DNA from: Alkalidesulfovibrio alkalitolerans DSM 16529
GTDB taxonomy: Bacteria; Desulfobacterota; Desulfovibrionia; Desulfovibrionales; Desulfovibrionaceae
Assembly (NCBI RefSeq): GCF_000422245.1
Contig: NZ_ATHI01000003.1
Span: 1-64,000, forward strand
Direction of reading: 5' to 3'
Length of the DNA stretch: 64,000 nucleotides
The translations under genes and the position numbers were made by a program. The notes below the pieces were generated by a model. That model saw only the letters and a list, made by a program, of their open reading frames with translations. It was not told the DNA's origin and did no database searches. Below are positions 52,156 to 61,000 of this stretch, piece after piece (the first letter of the stretch is position 1; every line of letters starts with the position of its first letter).

Positions 52156-52422
52156 TTGTCCAAATTAAATGAGATTCCCCTGGCGGAACATCTGACCTTG
52201 CCCGACGGCACCGTCGTGAAGAAAATCGTCCTGCGCTCCCCCAAGGTGCGCGATCTCAAGCTGGCCCAGCGCGGCGGCGGAACCGAAGCGGATCAGGAGA
52301 TCAGGCTGATGGCCTCCCTGTGCGAGCCTCCCATGACGCCGGAGGATATGGAGGAAATGGGGCTTGCGGACTTCCGCAAGCTCCAGGCCGCGTTTCAGAG
52401 ATATCTGGATTCCCCTTCCTGA
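52156..52422 (+). CDS. Tail assembly chaperone, first frame
   Basis: An 88-residue protein: LAEHLTLPDGTVVKKIVLRSPKVRDLKLAQRGGGTEADQEIRLMASLCEPPMTPEDMEEMGLADFRKLQAAFQRYL fits the Phage_TAC_7 / Mu gp41 family. TTG start with GGAGG upstream. A longer product by frameshift into the next frame is expected. Confidence 0.78.
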   Translation: MSKLNEIPLAEHLTLPDGTVVKKIVLRSPKVRDLKLAQRGGGTEADQEIRLMASLCEPPMTPEDMEEMGLADFRKLQAAFQRYLDSPS

Positions 52423-52558
52423 TCTGTGGCAGGCCGCCGCCGCACTGGCGCGGTGGTATCGTTTCCAACCCTCCGAAATAGACGCGCTAACCCTTGAAGA
52501 GCTGCGGCTCTGGCTGGCCGAGGCGGCCCGCCAGGCTAAAGCTGAAGCCGAGAAATAA
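52364..52558 (+). CDS. Tail assembly chaperone, frameshift extension
   Basis: This frame is +1 (equal to -2) relative to the chaperone gene and continues past its stop at 52420-52422: FRDIWIPLPDLWQAAAALARWYRFQPSEIDALTLEELRLWLAEAARQAKAEAEK resembles the GpE'-type extension. It overlaps the first frame by 59 bases and has no ribosome site, so it is probably made by programmed frameshift near 52400-52420, as tail chaperones of P2 and Mu are. Confidence 0.65.
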   Translation: MRTSASSRPRFRDIWIPLPDLWQAAAALARWYRFQPSEIDALTLEELRLWLAEAARQAKAEAEK

Positions 52559-52569
52559 CCGGACACCAC

Positions 52570-55317
52570 ATGGCATCTTCCCTTACTCTTGGTCTCTTGG
52601 TCTCAGCGACCACCAGCGCCGCCCAGGGCGCGTTGCAATCCTTGGGGCAGTCCGTCCATCGGCTTTCCGGCCAGGTGGAAGACGCCTCCAGGGAACATGC
52701 GCGCCTGGGCGGCGAGGTGGCTCGGCTCCGTGCGTCTGGCCGGGTGCCTGAAGACCTGGCCAAGAGATATGACAAGCTGGGCAAAAGCATTGAATCTGCG
52801 AAGCTCAATCTGGAAGGGCTGACCCGCGCCCAGGAAAAGGCCGCGTCGCACCGTGCGGCCATGGGCGAGATGTGGGGGCAGGCCGTGGGCGTTGCCGCCC
52901 TGGGCGCTACCCTCGCGGCTCCGGCTCGTTCTGCCATGGCCTTTGAATCCGCCATGGCCGACGTGCGAAAGGTCGTAGACGGGTCGGAGGCGGAGCTGAA
53001 CGGGCTTGGCGACAGCATCAAGATGCTGTCCCGCCGAATGCCCCTTTCCGCTGTGGAGCTGGCCCAGCTCGCGGCGTCCGGCGGACAGCTCGGCGTTGCC
53101 CTCAAGGACTTGCCGAGCTTCATAGAGACCACGGCCAAGATGGCTGTCGCCTTTGATATGTCCGCAGAAGCGGCTGGCGATTCCATGGCCAAGGTCGCGA
53201 ACGTCTATCAGATTCCGATCGGCAGTATCGGCCACCTGGGCGACGTGATCAATCAGCTTTCCAACGAGTCCCCGGCAAAGGCGCGGGATATCGTAAACAG
53301 CTTGACTCGCGTCGGCGGTGTCGCACGGCAGTTCGGCTTGAGCGCCGACGGCGCGGCCGCCTTGTCGAGCGCACTGATCTCCCTTGGCAAGCCGCCGGAA
53401 GTGGCCGGGATGGCGATCAACGGCATGCTGACCAAGCTGGCCACCGCCGACAAACAGGGCGCGAAGTTCCAGGAGGCCCTCGCCGCCATGGGCATGTCTG
53501 CGGAGGGGCTCAAAAAGGCCATCGCCACTGACGCACAGGGCGCGCTTTTAGGATTCTTGAAGGCTCTGGAGAAGGTGCCGAACTCGGAGCGCACCGGGCT
53601 CCTGGTTGACATGATGGGCCTTGAGTATGCCGACGATGTTGCGCTGCTGGCCGGGTCCGTTAAGACCTACACGGACGCTCTCGCCGTCCTGCCGCGCGTC
53701 GAAGGCTCCATGGAGAACGAGTTCGCAGCCAGGGCGGGAACCACCGAGAACAAGCTGCAGCTTTTGAAGAATGCAGTATCCGAACTAAGCATAAACCTTG
53801 GGTCGGCGCTGCTCCCCGCGCTGCGGGAAATGTTTTCCACTCTTCGCCCTCTCGTTGTCGCAATGGCCGATTGGGCCGCAGAGAACCCGGCGCTGGTCTC
53901 CGCCATCGGCAAGGCCGCCGCTGTGCTCTTGACGTTCAAGGCGGCAAGCCTTGCGGCCAGGGCTGGCTACCACCTTCTCGGCGGCAGCCTCTGGTCCAGC
54001 ATAGCCCGCTGGCGCTCCATCAAGGCGTCCGTCCAGGGCGCGATGATGGCCATGCAAGCCGGGAACGTCGGCAAGTTCGCAGCAGTGACCGGCAGGCTGT
54101 CCGCAGCTTCCGGCTGGCTGGCTTCTCACATGGGAAGCATCGCGAGTCTCGGCGGCCCTCTCAAGGTTCCCCAGATTCGCCTGGCCGCCATCGCCGCCTC
54201 GGCAAAAGCCTCCGGCGCTGCCCTGTCTGGCTCTTTCTCCGCTGGCCTACTGTCGGCCCGGCAGGGTGCGCTGCGTTTCGGATCGTCTCTCCGACCGCTT
54301 CCCGCGATCGCCGGGAGGGGACTCGTTTCCGGGCTCAAGTCTTCCGCCCAGGCCGCGCTGTGGTGGGGGCGCGCCACGTTGCGCAGCCCCGTTGTTGCCG
54401 GGAAGGCTCTCTTTTCTTCTTTCCGCATGATCGGGCAGGCCGTTCTCTGGCTTGGCCGCGCCATGCTGCTCAGCCCCATAGGCTGGATCGGCATCGCCAT
54501 TGCCGGGGCCGCGCTCCTGATCTGGAAGTTCTGGAAACCCATCAAGGGGTTCTTTGTTGGCATGTTCCAGGGCTTGTCCTCGGCGCTCAAGCCGGTCGGC
54601 GACGCCATGCGCACGGCCTTTGCTCCGGTCGCGTGGATTGTGAAGCCGGTCGCGGATGCGCTCGGCCAGGTCTGGTCTTGGGTGAAGGCTCTGCTGCAGC
54701 CGGTCGAAGATACCGGCGGAGCGGCGCAGTCGCTGGGGCAAAAGTTCGGAACGGCCATCGGCACCATTATACGGCTCGTTATCGGCCTCCCTCTTCGTCT
54801 GGCCATGCTGCCCCTGGAGTTTGTCAAGCTCGGCGCGCAGATCATCGGCGGCCTGCTCGGCGGCCTCAAGCAAGGGTGGGAGAGTCTGAAATCAGGTCTT
54901 TCCGAGCTTGCTGGAAACATTGTTAGCTCGTTCAAGAGCCTGCTTGGCATCCGGTCTCCCTCGCGCGTGTTCGCCGGTCTGGGTGGAATGCTTGGGGCCG
55001 GTCTTGCCGTGGGCATGAAGGGGAGCGCCGGAGAAGTGGCCCGCGCGGCTGGCGAGATGTCGAAGGCTGCTACGCCGAACCTTCCCACGGTTCCGCTCCA
55101 GGCTCTTGCCGGTCGGAACGCCGGGGGCGGAGCTGGCGCTGCCGCCGGAGCTGGCCGAGGAGGCATGAACGTCACCTTCGCGCCTGTCATTCATGTTGGA
55201 CAGGGCGGTGGAGGTGTGCGCGAGCAGGTGAAGGAGGCCATGAGCCTCAGCTTCGCCGAGTTTGAGCGCCTGATGTCCCGATACGAGCGGGATCACGCAA
55301 GGAGGTCTCCCGCATGA
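52570..55317 (+). CDS. Tail tape measure protein
   Basis: A 915-residue protein of the TP901-type tape-measure family. N-terminal coiled coil, then AMADVRKVVDGSEAELNGLGDSIKMLSRRMPLSAVELAQLAASGGQLG and PSFIETTAKMAVAFDMSAEAAGDSMAKV. Several hydrophobic stretches near 620-720 and a Gly-rich C-terminus follow. Sets tail length and enters the cell at injection. Confidence 0.92.
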   Translation: MASSLTLGLLVSATTSAAQGALQSLGQSVHRLSGQVEDASREHARLGGEVARLRASGRVPEDLAKRYDKLGKSIESAKLNLEGLTRAQEKAASHRAAMGEMWGQAVGVAALGATLAAPARSAMAFESAMADVRKVVDGSEAELNGLGDSIKMLSRRMPLSAVELAQLAASGGQLGVALKDLPSFIETTAKMAVAFDMSAEAAGDSMAKVANVYQIPIGSIGHLGDVINQLSNESPAKARDIVNSLTRVGGVARQFGLSADGAAALSSALISLGKPPEVAGMAINGMLTKLATADKQGAKFQEALAAMGMSAEGLKKAIATDAQGALLGFLKALEKVPNSERTGLLVDMMGLEYADDVALLAGSVKTYTDALAVLPRVEGSMENEFAARAGTTENKLQLLKNAVSELSINLGSALLPALREMFSTLRPLVVAMADWAAENPALVSAIGKAAAVLLTFKAASLAARAGYHLLGGSLWSSIARWRSIKASVQGAMMAMQAGNVGKFAAVTGRLSAASGWLASHMGSIASLGGPLKVPQIRLAAIAASAKASGAALSGSFSAGLLSARQGALRFGSSLRPLPAIAGRGLVSGLKSSAQAALWWGRATLRSPVVAGKALFSSFRMIGQAVLWLGRAMLLSPIGWIGIAIAGAALLIWKFWKPIKGFFVGMFQGLSSALKPVGDAMRTAFAPVAWIVKPVADALGQVWSWVKALLQPVEDTGGAAQSLGQKFGTAIGTIIRLVIGLPLRLAMLPLEFVKLGAQIIGGLLGGLKQGWESLKSGLSELAGNIVSSFKSLLGIRSPSRVFAGLGGMLGAGLAVGMKGSAGEVARAAGEMSKAATPNLPTVPLQALAGRNAGGGAGAAAGAGRGGMNVTFAPVIHVGQGGGGVREQVKEAMSLSFAEFERLMSRYERDHARRSPA

Positions 55318-56204
55318 GTCTGTACGCCACCCTCGGGGAAACGGAACTGGAAGTCGTATCGTGGATGGACGGGCTTGATATCCGCTATGGGTCCAGCTTT
55401 TCCGAGCATGCGCTTATCGGCAGAAAGCCAGCCATGCAGCATACCGGGTGGAGCCCGGACGAGTTGTCTTTCAGCGTCACGCTGCACTCGTCATGGTGCA
55501 ACCCCGCAGACGAGGTTCGGGGCCTGAAGGACCACATGGACGCCGCCACGCCCTTGGACTTCGTTCTTGGCAACGGCGAATATCGTGGTGTCTTTGTCAT
55601 CGTCGACCTGTCCGTGACCTATCGCCAGACGAACGGGGCCGGGACGGTGATCTCGCTGGAGGCGTCGCTGCGCCTCCGGGAGTACGTCGGCGATCCGGCC
55701 AAGCCGAATCCCCCCGGAGTCTTTTCTCGTGGCATGTACGTTCCGCCGGTCGCCGCGAGCACGGACGTTCTGTCCACGGTGTCGGGACAGGATGCGGCCC
55801 CCGCTCCGGAAGCGGCAAAGTCTGTCAGTCAGGCGGTTTCCTCGGCTTCCGAGGTCACCCAGGCCGCAGAACTCACCGCGAGCATGTCCGCCAGGCTTCT
55901 TTCCGAGGGAGAGTCGGCGCTGCAAGCCGCCAGAGAGCTTTCCGACGATCTCCGAGCCATTGCGTCCAGGCTGCCCATCGCGGCCTTTTCCGCGATATCC
56001 TCTCTTCCTGGAGCCTCTGACGTGATGGCGGCCTACAACTCCGCCAAAAGTGAGCTGGGCTTTGCTTCGGACGCCATACGCACCGTTGAGGGAGCCGTGA
56101 GTGCAGCGCGATCCGCGCGCAGGGCCGCCGAGGCGCTTGCGGATGTGCGACCGGCCCTGTCCGGCATCGCTGCAAAGGTTGCCATAAGGGGCGTACAGTT
56201 ATGA
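55314..56204 (+). CDS. P2 GpU-like tail protein with helical C-terminus
   Basis: A 296-residue protein. Residues 1-130 match the P2 GpU family (GWSPDELSFSVTLHSSWCNPADEVRGLKDHMDAATPLDFVLGNGEYRGVFVI). Residues about 165-296 are Ala/Ser-rich helices, longer than plain GpU. Here the gene set turns from Mu-like to P2-like. Confidence 0.8.
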   Translation: MSLYATLGETELEVVSWMDGLDIRYGSSFSEHALIGRKPAMQHTGWSPDELSFSVTLHSSWCNPADEVRGLKDHMDAATPLDFVLGNGEYRGVFVIVDLSVTYRQTNGAGTVISLEASLRLREYVGDPAKPNPPGVFSRGMYVPPVAASTDVLSTVSGQDAAPAPEAAKSVSQAVSSASEVTQAAELTASMSARLLSEGESALQAARELSDDLRAIASRLPIAAFSAISSLPGASDVMAAYNSAKSELGFASDAIRTVEGAVSAARSARRAAEALADVRPALSGIAAKVAIRGVQL

Positions 56205-56410
56205 TTTTTCTGCAACACATCACGACAGACGGAGAGCGCTGGGACATGATCTCCTGGCGATATTACCGCGACGTGGCGCACATCGGCATGCTGATCGAAC
56301 AGAATCCGCATGCGCCGGTATCGGACGCCTTGCCGTCCGGCATCAAGCTGCGCATCCCCGTTATTGAGTCCTCGGCTGACACGGAAGGGTTGCCCCCATG
56401 GAAAAGATGA
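56201..56410 (+). CDS. P2 GpX-like tail protein (LysM)
   Basis: A 69-residue protein: TDGERWDMISWRYYRDVAHIGMLIEQNP and LPSGIKLRIP form a LysM-like fold as in GpX. Starts with an ATGA overlap and ends inside the start of the GpD-like gene. Confidence 0.85.
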   Translation: MIFLQHITTDGERWDMISWRYYRDVAHIGMLIEQNPHAPVSDALPSGIKLRIPVIESSADTEGLPPWKR

Positions 56411-57426
56411 CCGTCCTCCAACCGTCTTTCCGCATCGTCTATTCCGGCCGCGACGTGACTGCGGACCTTTCCGCCTATGTGACCGAAGTGCGCTACACCG
56501 ACCGGCTGACCGGACAGTCCGACGAGCTGGACGTCACCCTCGGCGACGATGATGGGCGCTGGCTGGGCGCGTGGTATCCCGACAAGGGTGCCGAGATGAG
56601 CCTTGAATACGGCTATGCGCACCAGCGCCTGGTTTCCGCCGGTGGCTTCGACGTCGACGAGGTCGAGATATCCGGGCCGCCATCCGTGGTCCGGATCAGG
56701 GCCTTGTCCACCGGCATCACTAGGCAGGTGCGGACCCGCAGGGGCAAGGCGTATGAGAATACGACCTTGAAGGCCATTGTCGCACAGGCGGCCAAGCGCA
56801 TCGGAGCCAAGGTCAGCGGAGAGATTGACGAGATCGCCATTGACCGGGTTACGCAATACCAGGAAACGGATTGGGCCTTTGTGGTGCGGCTTTGCCGGGA
56901 GTATGGCTATACGGCCAAGCTCTGCGACAACAACCGCACCCTTGTGGCAGCTCGCGCTGGCAGCCTGGCCGAGCAGTCGCCGGTCAGAACTCTATATCCT
57001 TCCGATCTCACCTCCTGGCGTTATGCCGACAAGGTGACTGATGTGCCGTCGAAGACATCCGTCCGCTACCACAACCCGGACACGAAGGAAGTTGTCGAGC
57101 AGCAGGCGCAGGCCGGAGACGTTGCGTCCCAGGATACGGTAACGGCCCAGGATGAGAACAAGCAGCACGTCCGGGCGCGCAGCGCGGCACAGGCAAAGGC
57201 CATTGCCGAGGCCGAGCAGCAGCGCAGGGAGCAGGACAAGGTGGCCCTCAATGGGACGCTGCCGGGCGATCCTAAGATTGTGGCCGGTGCTATCATTGAT
57301 ATCCACGGCCTTCGGCGGCTGAACGGACTGTATCTCGTCACCCAGGCCACCCACTCCATAGGGCGCTCCGGCGGCTATGTGACCGAGTTCGAGGCCAAGC
57401 GCGTGAAGGAGGGAGGCGATGAATAG
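56398..57426 (+). CDS. P2 GpD-like late control/baseplate hub protein
   Basis: A 342-residue protein: FRIVYSGRDVTADLSAYVTEVRYTDRLTGQSDELDVTLGDDDGRW, TDWAFVVRLCREYGYTAKLCDN, and AQAKAIAEAEQQRREQ are the marks of the gpD family (a T4 gp27-like hub). The ATG at 56398 is used; ATG at 56407 is an alternative with ATGA overlap. Confidence 0.85.
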   Translation: MEKMTVLQPSFRIVYSGRDVTADLSAYVTEVRYTDRLTGQSDELDVTLGDDDGRWLGAWYPDKGAEMSLEYGYAHQRLVSAGGFDVDEVEISGPPSVVRIRALSTGITRQVRTRRGKAYENTTLKAIVAQAAKRIGAKVSGEIDEIAIDRVTQYQETDWAFVVRLCREYGYTAKLCDNNRTLVAARAGSLAEQSPVRTLYPSDLTSWRYADKVTDVPSKTSVRYHNPDTKEVVEQQAQAGDVASQDTVTAQDENKQHVRARSAAQAKAIAEAEQQRREQDKVALNGTLPGDPKIVAGAIIDIHGLRRLNGLYLVTQATHSIGRSGGYVTEFEAKRVKEGGDE

Positions 57427-58030
57427 CACCTTCGGAGAAGCGGCGGCCACCCTCCAGTTCGGCATCGTTGTCGAGATCGCCGAGGCGACATGTAGGGCCA
57501 AGGTTCGCCTGCCCGCGCTGGACAACCTGATCACGCACTGGCTCCCGGTGTTGGTCCCCAAGACCTGCCGGGACAAGCATTATTTCATGCCCGACGTGGG
57601 CGAGCACGTGGCGCTGATGCTGGATTCTCGGGGTGAAGACGGCTGCATTCTTGGCGCGTTGTATTCCAGCGCGGACGTGACGCCGTGCTCCGGAGTGGAA
57701 AAGCATCACATCGCATTTGACGATGGAACCACCGTCGAGTATGACAGGGATAGTCATGTGCTTTCCGTCAATGCTGTCGGCCCGATAACGATAGAGGCTG
57801 CCGGGCCTGTCCTGGTCCGCACCCCGAAGGCCACCATAGATGCCCCAGAGACACGGGTCACCGGCCACTTGACTGTTGAAAAGGGTATGACCGTAACCGG
57901 GGGTGGAGGTGCCGCCGCTTCCATTACCGGCGATATTGAAGTACAAGGCGATATCCATGTCGACGGCTCTGTCGACGCATCCGGCACCATCCTCGACGCC
58001 TCCGGCAACTCGAATCATCATAGCCACTGA
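57419..58030 (+). CDS. Baseplate spike protein (P2 GpV-like)
   Basis: A 203-residue protein. N-terminal OB-fold (QFGIVVEIAEATCRAKVRLPALDNLITHWLPVLVPKT), then a beta-helix (SITGDIEVQGDIHVDGSVDASGT) and a C-terminal NSNHHSH that likely binds an iron ion at the spike tip, as in GpV. Confidence 0.88.
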   Translation: MNSTFGEAAATLQFGIVVEIAEATCRAKVRLPALDNLITHWLPVLVPKTCRDKHYFMPDVGEHVALMLDSRGEDGCILGALYSSADVTPCSGVEKHHIAFDDGTTVEYDRDSHVLSVNAVGPITIEAAGPVLVRTPKATIDAPETRVTGHLTVEKGMTVTGGGGAAASITGDIEVQGDIHVDGSVDASGTILDASGNSNHHSH

Positions 58031-58050
58031 CCTTAGTCAGCACACCTTTT

Positions 58051-58077
58051 GCCCCTGACTCGCATAGAGTCGGGGGC
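58051..58077 (+). promoter_or_regulatory. Hairpin covering the ribosome site of the gpW-like gene
   Basis: GCCCCTGACTC (58051-58061) pairs with GAGTCGGGGGC (58067-58077), one T-G pair, loop GCATA. The 3' arm ends one base before the ATG at 58078 and contains the only G-rich stretch upstream of it. It could control expression of the baseplate wedge gene. Confidence 0.45.
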
Positions 58078-58425
58078 ATGTTACCTAACTCTGCACACTG
58101 GCAGCCCGCATTGGGCCGGAACGGCTTTGTCGAAGGCATAGAAGACATTCGCCAATCCATCCGCATCATCCTGGAGACCCCCCAGGGGAGCGATCCGCTG
58201 CGTCCGGAGTTCGGCTCCAATATCTATCAATACATTGACCGGCCCATCGACCGCGCCCGCCCCCACCTGGTGCGCGAGGCTGTCCGCGCTATCCGGCGCT
58301 GGGAGCCTCGCGTCACCGTGGTGCGAGTCCAGGTGGAACAAGGGGACGGCCCCGCGCATGTTCTGATCCGGATCGAGTTCCGGCTCGCCGATGGCGCTCT
58401 GGCTTCTGCGGAGGTGCGCGCATGA
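58078..58425 (+). CDS. Baseplate wedge protein (GPW/gp25 family)
   Basis: A 115-residue protein: ARNGFVEGIEDIRQSIRIIL-like start, ETPQGSDPLRPEFGSNIYQYIDRP and VREAVRAIRRWEPRVTV match gpW/gp25. Lies after GpV as in P2. The 47-base upstream gap carries a hairpin. Confidence 0.88.
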   Translation: MLPNSAHWQPALGRNGFVEGIEDIRQSIRIILETPQGSDPLRPEFGSNIYQYIDRPIDRARPHLVREAVRAIRRWEPRVTVVRVQVEQGDGPAHVLIRIEFRLADGALASAEVRA

Positions 58426-59519
58426 CCCTTCCTAAGGTTGTCCACGAGGATTCCCAGCTTGTTACATCCGAGCTGATAGCAGCCTATGAGGCCATGACGG
58501 GGAAGACGCTGTATCCCGCCCAGGTCGAGCGGCTGCTGATAGACCTGATCGCCTACAGGGAAACCCTGATGCGGGCGTCCATCAACGACGCGGCGAGGCA
58601 GAACCTGGTGCGCTTTTCCAGGGCTCCCATGCTGGACTACCTCGGAGACCTGGTTGGCGTGACCAGGCTGCAGCCTCAGGCCGCCCGGACGACCTTGCGC
58701 TTCTATTCGGAAGCGCCGGTGGCTTCCGGCGTGGTTATTCCCAGGGGGTTCCGCGTGAAGTCCGGGACCGGGGCCGTGTTCGCCACGCAAAGCGACGCCT
58801 TGATTCCTTCCGGGCAGAGTTCCGTGGAAGTGCTCGCGCTGTGCGACGAGCCCGGAGCGGGCGCAAACGGCTTATTGCCGGGGGACATCAAGCAGTCGTT
58901 TGATCTGCTGCCGGACGGCATACAGGTCGTGAACGTGACCTTCTCAAGCGGCGGTGCCGACATGGAAGGCGACGACCGGCTTCGCGAGAGGATCATTCTC
59001 GCGCCTGAACATTTTTCTGTTGCTGGTCCCACGCTGTCGTATCGCTATCACGCCATGAGCGCGAACCAGAGCGTGGTGGACGTCGCGGTGCTATCTCCCG
59101 AGCCCGGCCAGGTGGTTCTGTATCCGCTGGTTCAGGGGGGCCTGCCGTCAGAGGACGTACTGGCACAGGTTGCCGAGGCCGCAAGCGCGGACGATGTGCG
59201 TCCGCTGTGCGACACGGTTACCGCAGCCTCGCCCGTCCTGTACGAGTACGCTATCTCTGCGGAGATAACTCTCTACCATTCCGCCGATGCCGCAGACACG
59301 CTTGCGCGCGCCACAGCCGCAGCGCGGGCATGGGCGGATAAGGCAGCCGCGACCCTTGGAAGCGACATCGTCCGCAGCCAGATCATGGCGGCTCTTTCCG
59401 TTTCCGGCGTGTACCGCGTCCACCTTGCCTTGCCCCTTGAAGACGTTGACGTGCCTGAAAACGGCTGGGCCAGCTGCACCGGCGTGTCCGTCTCTGTGGC
59501 TGGAGGCGTGAATGGCTGA
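58422..59519 (+). CDS. Baseplate protein J-like
   Basis: A 365-residue protein with LVTSELIAAYEAMTGKTLYPAQVERLLIDLIAYRETLMRASINDAARQNLVRFSRAPMLDYLGDLVGVTRL, the N-terminal mark of GpJ. ATGA overlaps both neighbours. Forms the baseplate wedge with gpW. Confidence 0.9.
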   Translation: MTLPKVVHEDSQLVTSELIAAYEAMTGKTLYPAQVERLLIDLIAYRETLMRASINDAARQNLVRFSRAPMLDYLGDLVGVTRLQPQAARTTLRFYSEAPVASGVVIPRGFRVKSGTGAVFATQSDALIPSGQSSVEVLALCDEPGAGANGLLPGDIKQSFDLLPDGIQVVNVTFSSGGADMEGDDRLRERIILAPEHFSVAGPTLSYRYHAMSANQSVVDVAVLSPEPGQVVLYPLVQGGLPSEDVLAQVAEAASADDVRPLCDTVTAASPVLYEYAISAEITLYHSADAADTLARATAAARAWADKAAATLGSDIVRSQIMAALSVSGVYRVHLALPLEDVDVPENGWASCTGVSVSVAGGVNG

Positions 59520-60630
59520 TTCCGTCGTCCCTGGAGTGCTGGCCACGGATGAGCGCCTTGCGCCTATGGCCGAGCTGACGCAGCGTCTTTCGCTGTTGCC
59601 GGTCGACGGACTGCTTGTGGACCTGGTCGACCTGGTGTCCGCGCCGTTTCTTCCGCATCTGGCTGAGCAGTTTCACGTTCTGGGTCTGGAGGGCTGGTCC
59701 ACCGGCCTCGCCGAAGCGGATCAGCGCGAGCTGGTGCGCAACGCGATTCGGCTGCACCGGAAGAAGGGAACGCCCTGGGCGGTCCGCACCGCCTTGGCGA
59801 GCATTGGCTATCCCGGCTCGGAACTCATTGAATACAAGACTTATCGCGAGGAGTGGGAATCCGCTGGGGGCCGCACTCTCGACGGCACGTGGACCGCTGA
59901 CGGCTCCGTTGTGCTCTCTCCTCCTGCTGGCACGGTCCGCAGGTTGGCCATGCGCAGCTGGGCCGAGTACGCGATCCGCCTGAACCTCGCGGAAGGGACG
60001 TGGACCAGAGCGCAACAGCGTCTCGTCAAGGACATGGCCGCACAGTATGCGCCTGTTCGTTGTCATCTGCGGGCCTTGGTCACCGCCGTCGGATCGACCT
60101 TTGATTCTTCCATCACAATGCTTGCTCCGTCGCAGCGGCTGGCCATTCGCATGGTCCAGTGCCGCCGCTTCACCGTTCATAACTGGCAAACCCTCGACGG
60201 CTGCTGGGATGTGGGCGGCAACTATTCCGAACGCCTTCTGGACGGCAGCTGGGGGCTTCTCGGCACCGTTCGACTGACGGGGCTCCGGCCTGCTGGCGCT
60301 CCCTTGCGCAGTGGGTTCGGCGAATTTCGGATGCGCGGCCGTACGAGCCTGCCTGTGTCAGCGGCGGGCGGTGACCGCGCGCTTCCTGCCCGGCAGCTTT
60401 GGCAGCCGATGCCTCTGGACGGTCGACACAAGCTCGGCGGGCATAAGCTGGACGGGCTGTGGAAGGTGGATGGCTCGTGGAGCCTCGCCTATCCGACCCT
60501 GCTGACGATTGGGCAGCCGCGACTTGACGGGACGTGGCGTTTGGGCGTGGAGCCCGGTCTTCCGGGTGTGTGGTTTACTGCCGTCGCGACCGTCAGGCGT
60601 GGTGGCGCAACATATAGAGAGGTGCTCTGA
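59512..60630 (+). CDS. Phage tail protein I with LDGxW repeats
   Basis: A 372-residue protein. Residues about 30-200 are P2 GpI-like (EQFHVLGLEGWSTGLAEADQRELVRNAIRLHRKKGTPWAVRTAL). The C-terminal half has recurring L-D-G-x-W units (TLDGTW, LLDGSW, KLDGLW, RLDGTW), not part of classical GpI. They may form a small beta-repeat linking baseplate and fibre. Confidence 0.82.
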   Translation: MADSVVPGVLATDERLAPMAELTQRLSLLPVDGLLVDLVDLVSAPFLPHLAEQFHVLGLEGWSTGLAEADQRELVRNAIRLHRKKGTPWAVRTALASIGYPGSELIEYKTYREEWESAGGRTLDGTWTADGSVVLSPPAGTVRRLAMRSWAEYAIRLNLAEGTWTRAQQRLVKDMAAQYAPVRCHLRALVTAVGSTFDSSITMLAPSQRLAIRMVQCRRFTVHNWQTLDGCWDVGGNYSERLLDGSWGLLGTVRLTGLRPAGAPLRSGFGEFRMRGRTSLPVSAAGGDRALPARQLWQPMPLDGRHKLGGHKLDGLWKVDGSWSLAYPTLLTIGQPRLDGTWRLGVEPGLPGVWFTAVATVRRGGATYREVL

Positions 60631-60989
60631 TGCCGACCGCAATTGCCGCAACGGCGGCGTATCGCAACAAGGTGGCCACCGCCGCCGCAACCGGGGACGC
60701 CTTGCCAAAGGCCGCATGGTTGGCCTTCGGTTCCGGCGACGCCCCGTATAGCCCGGACGTCGACACGGCCCTGCAGGCCGAGTTTCTCCGGGTGGCCACC
60801 TCCAACGAGGTGAGCGGCCCCAGCTTGACTGTCAGGGGTGTCCTGTCCGGCCAGGCGGCCGGGGAGAACATCGTGCGCGAGGTGGCTGTGATCGCGGCGG
60901 ACGGAACTCTGATGGGACGACGCGTTGTCGCCCCCAAGGAGCTTGAGCCGGAAACCGAGATCGAGTTTGAAATTGTCTTTGAATACTAA
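60630..60989 (+). CDS. Tail-fibre attachment (collar-like) protein
   Basis: A 119-residue protein. It resembles the N-terminal part of phage tail-collar fibre proteins: VATAAATGDALPKAAWLAFGSGDAPYSPDVDTAL and IAADGTLMGRRVV. Here it is a stand-alone gene between GpI and the fibre. Likely joins fibre to baseplate. Confidence 0.65.
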   Translation: MPTAIAATAAYRNKVATAAATGDALPKAAWLAFGSGDAPYSPDVDTALQAEFLRVATSNEVSGPSLTVRGVLSGQAAGENIVREVAVIAADGTLMGRRVVAPKELEPETEIEFEIVFEY

Positions 60990-61000
60990 AGGAGGACATG

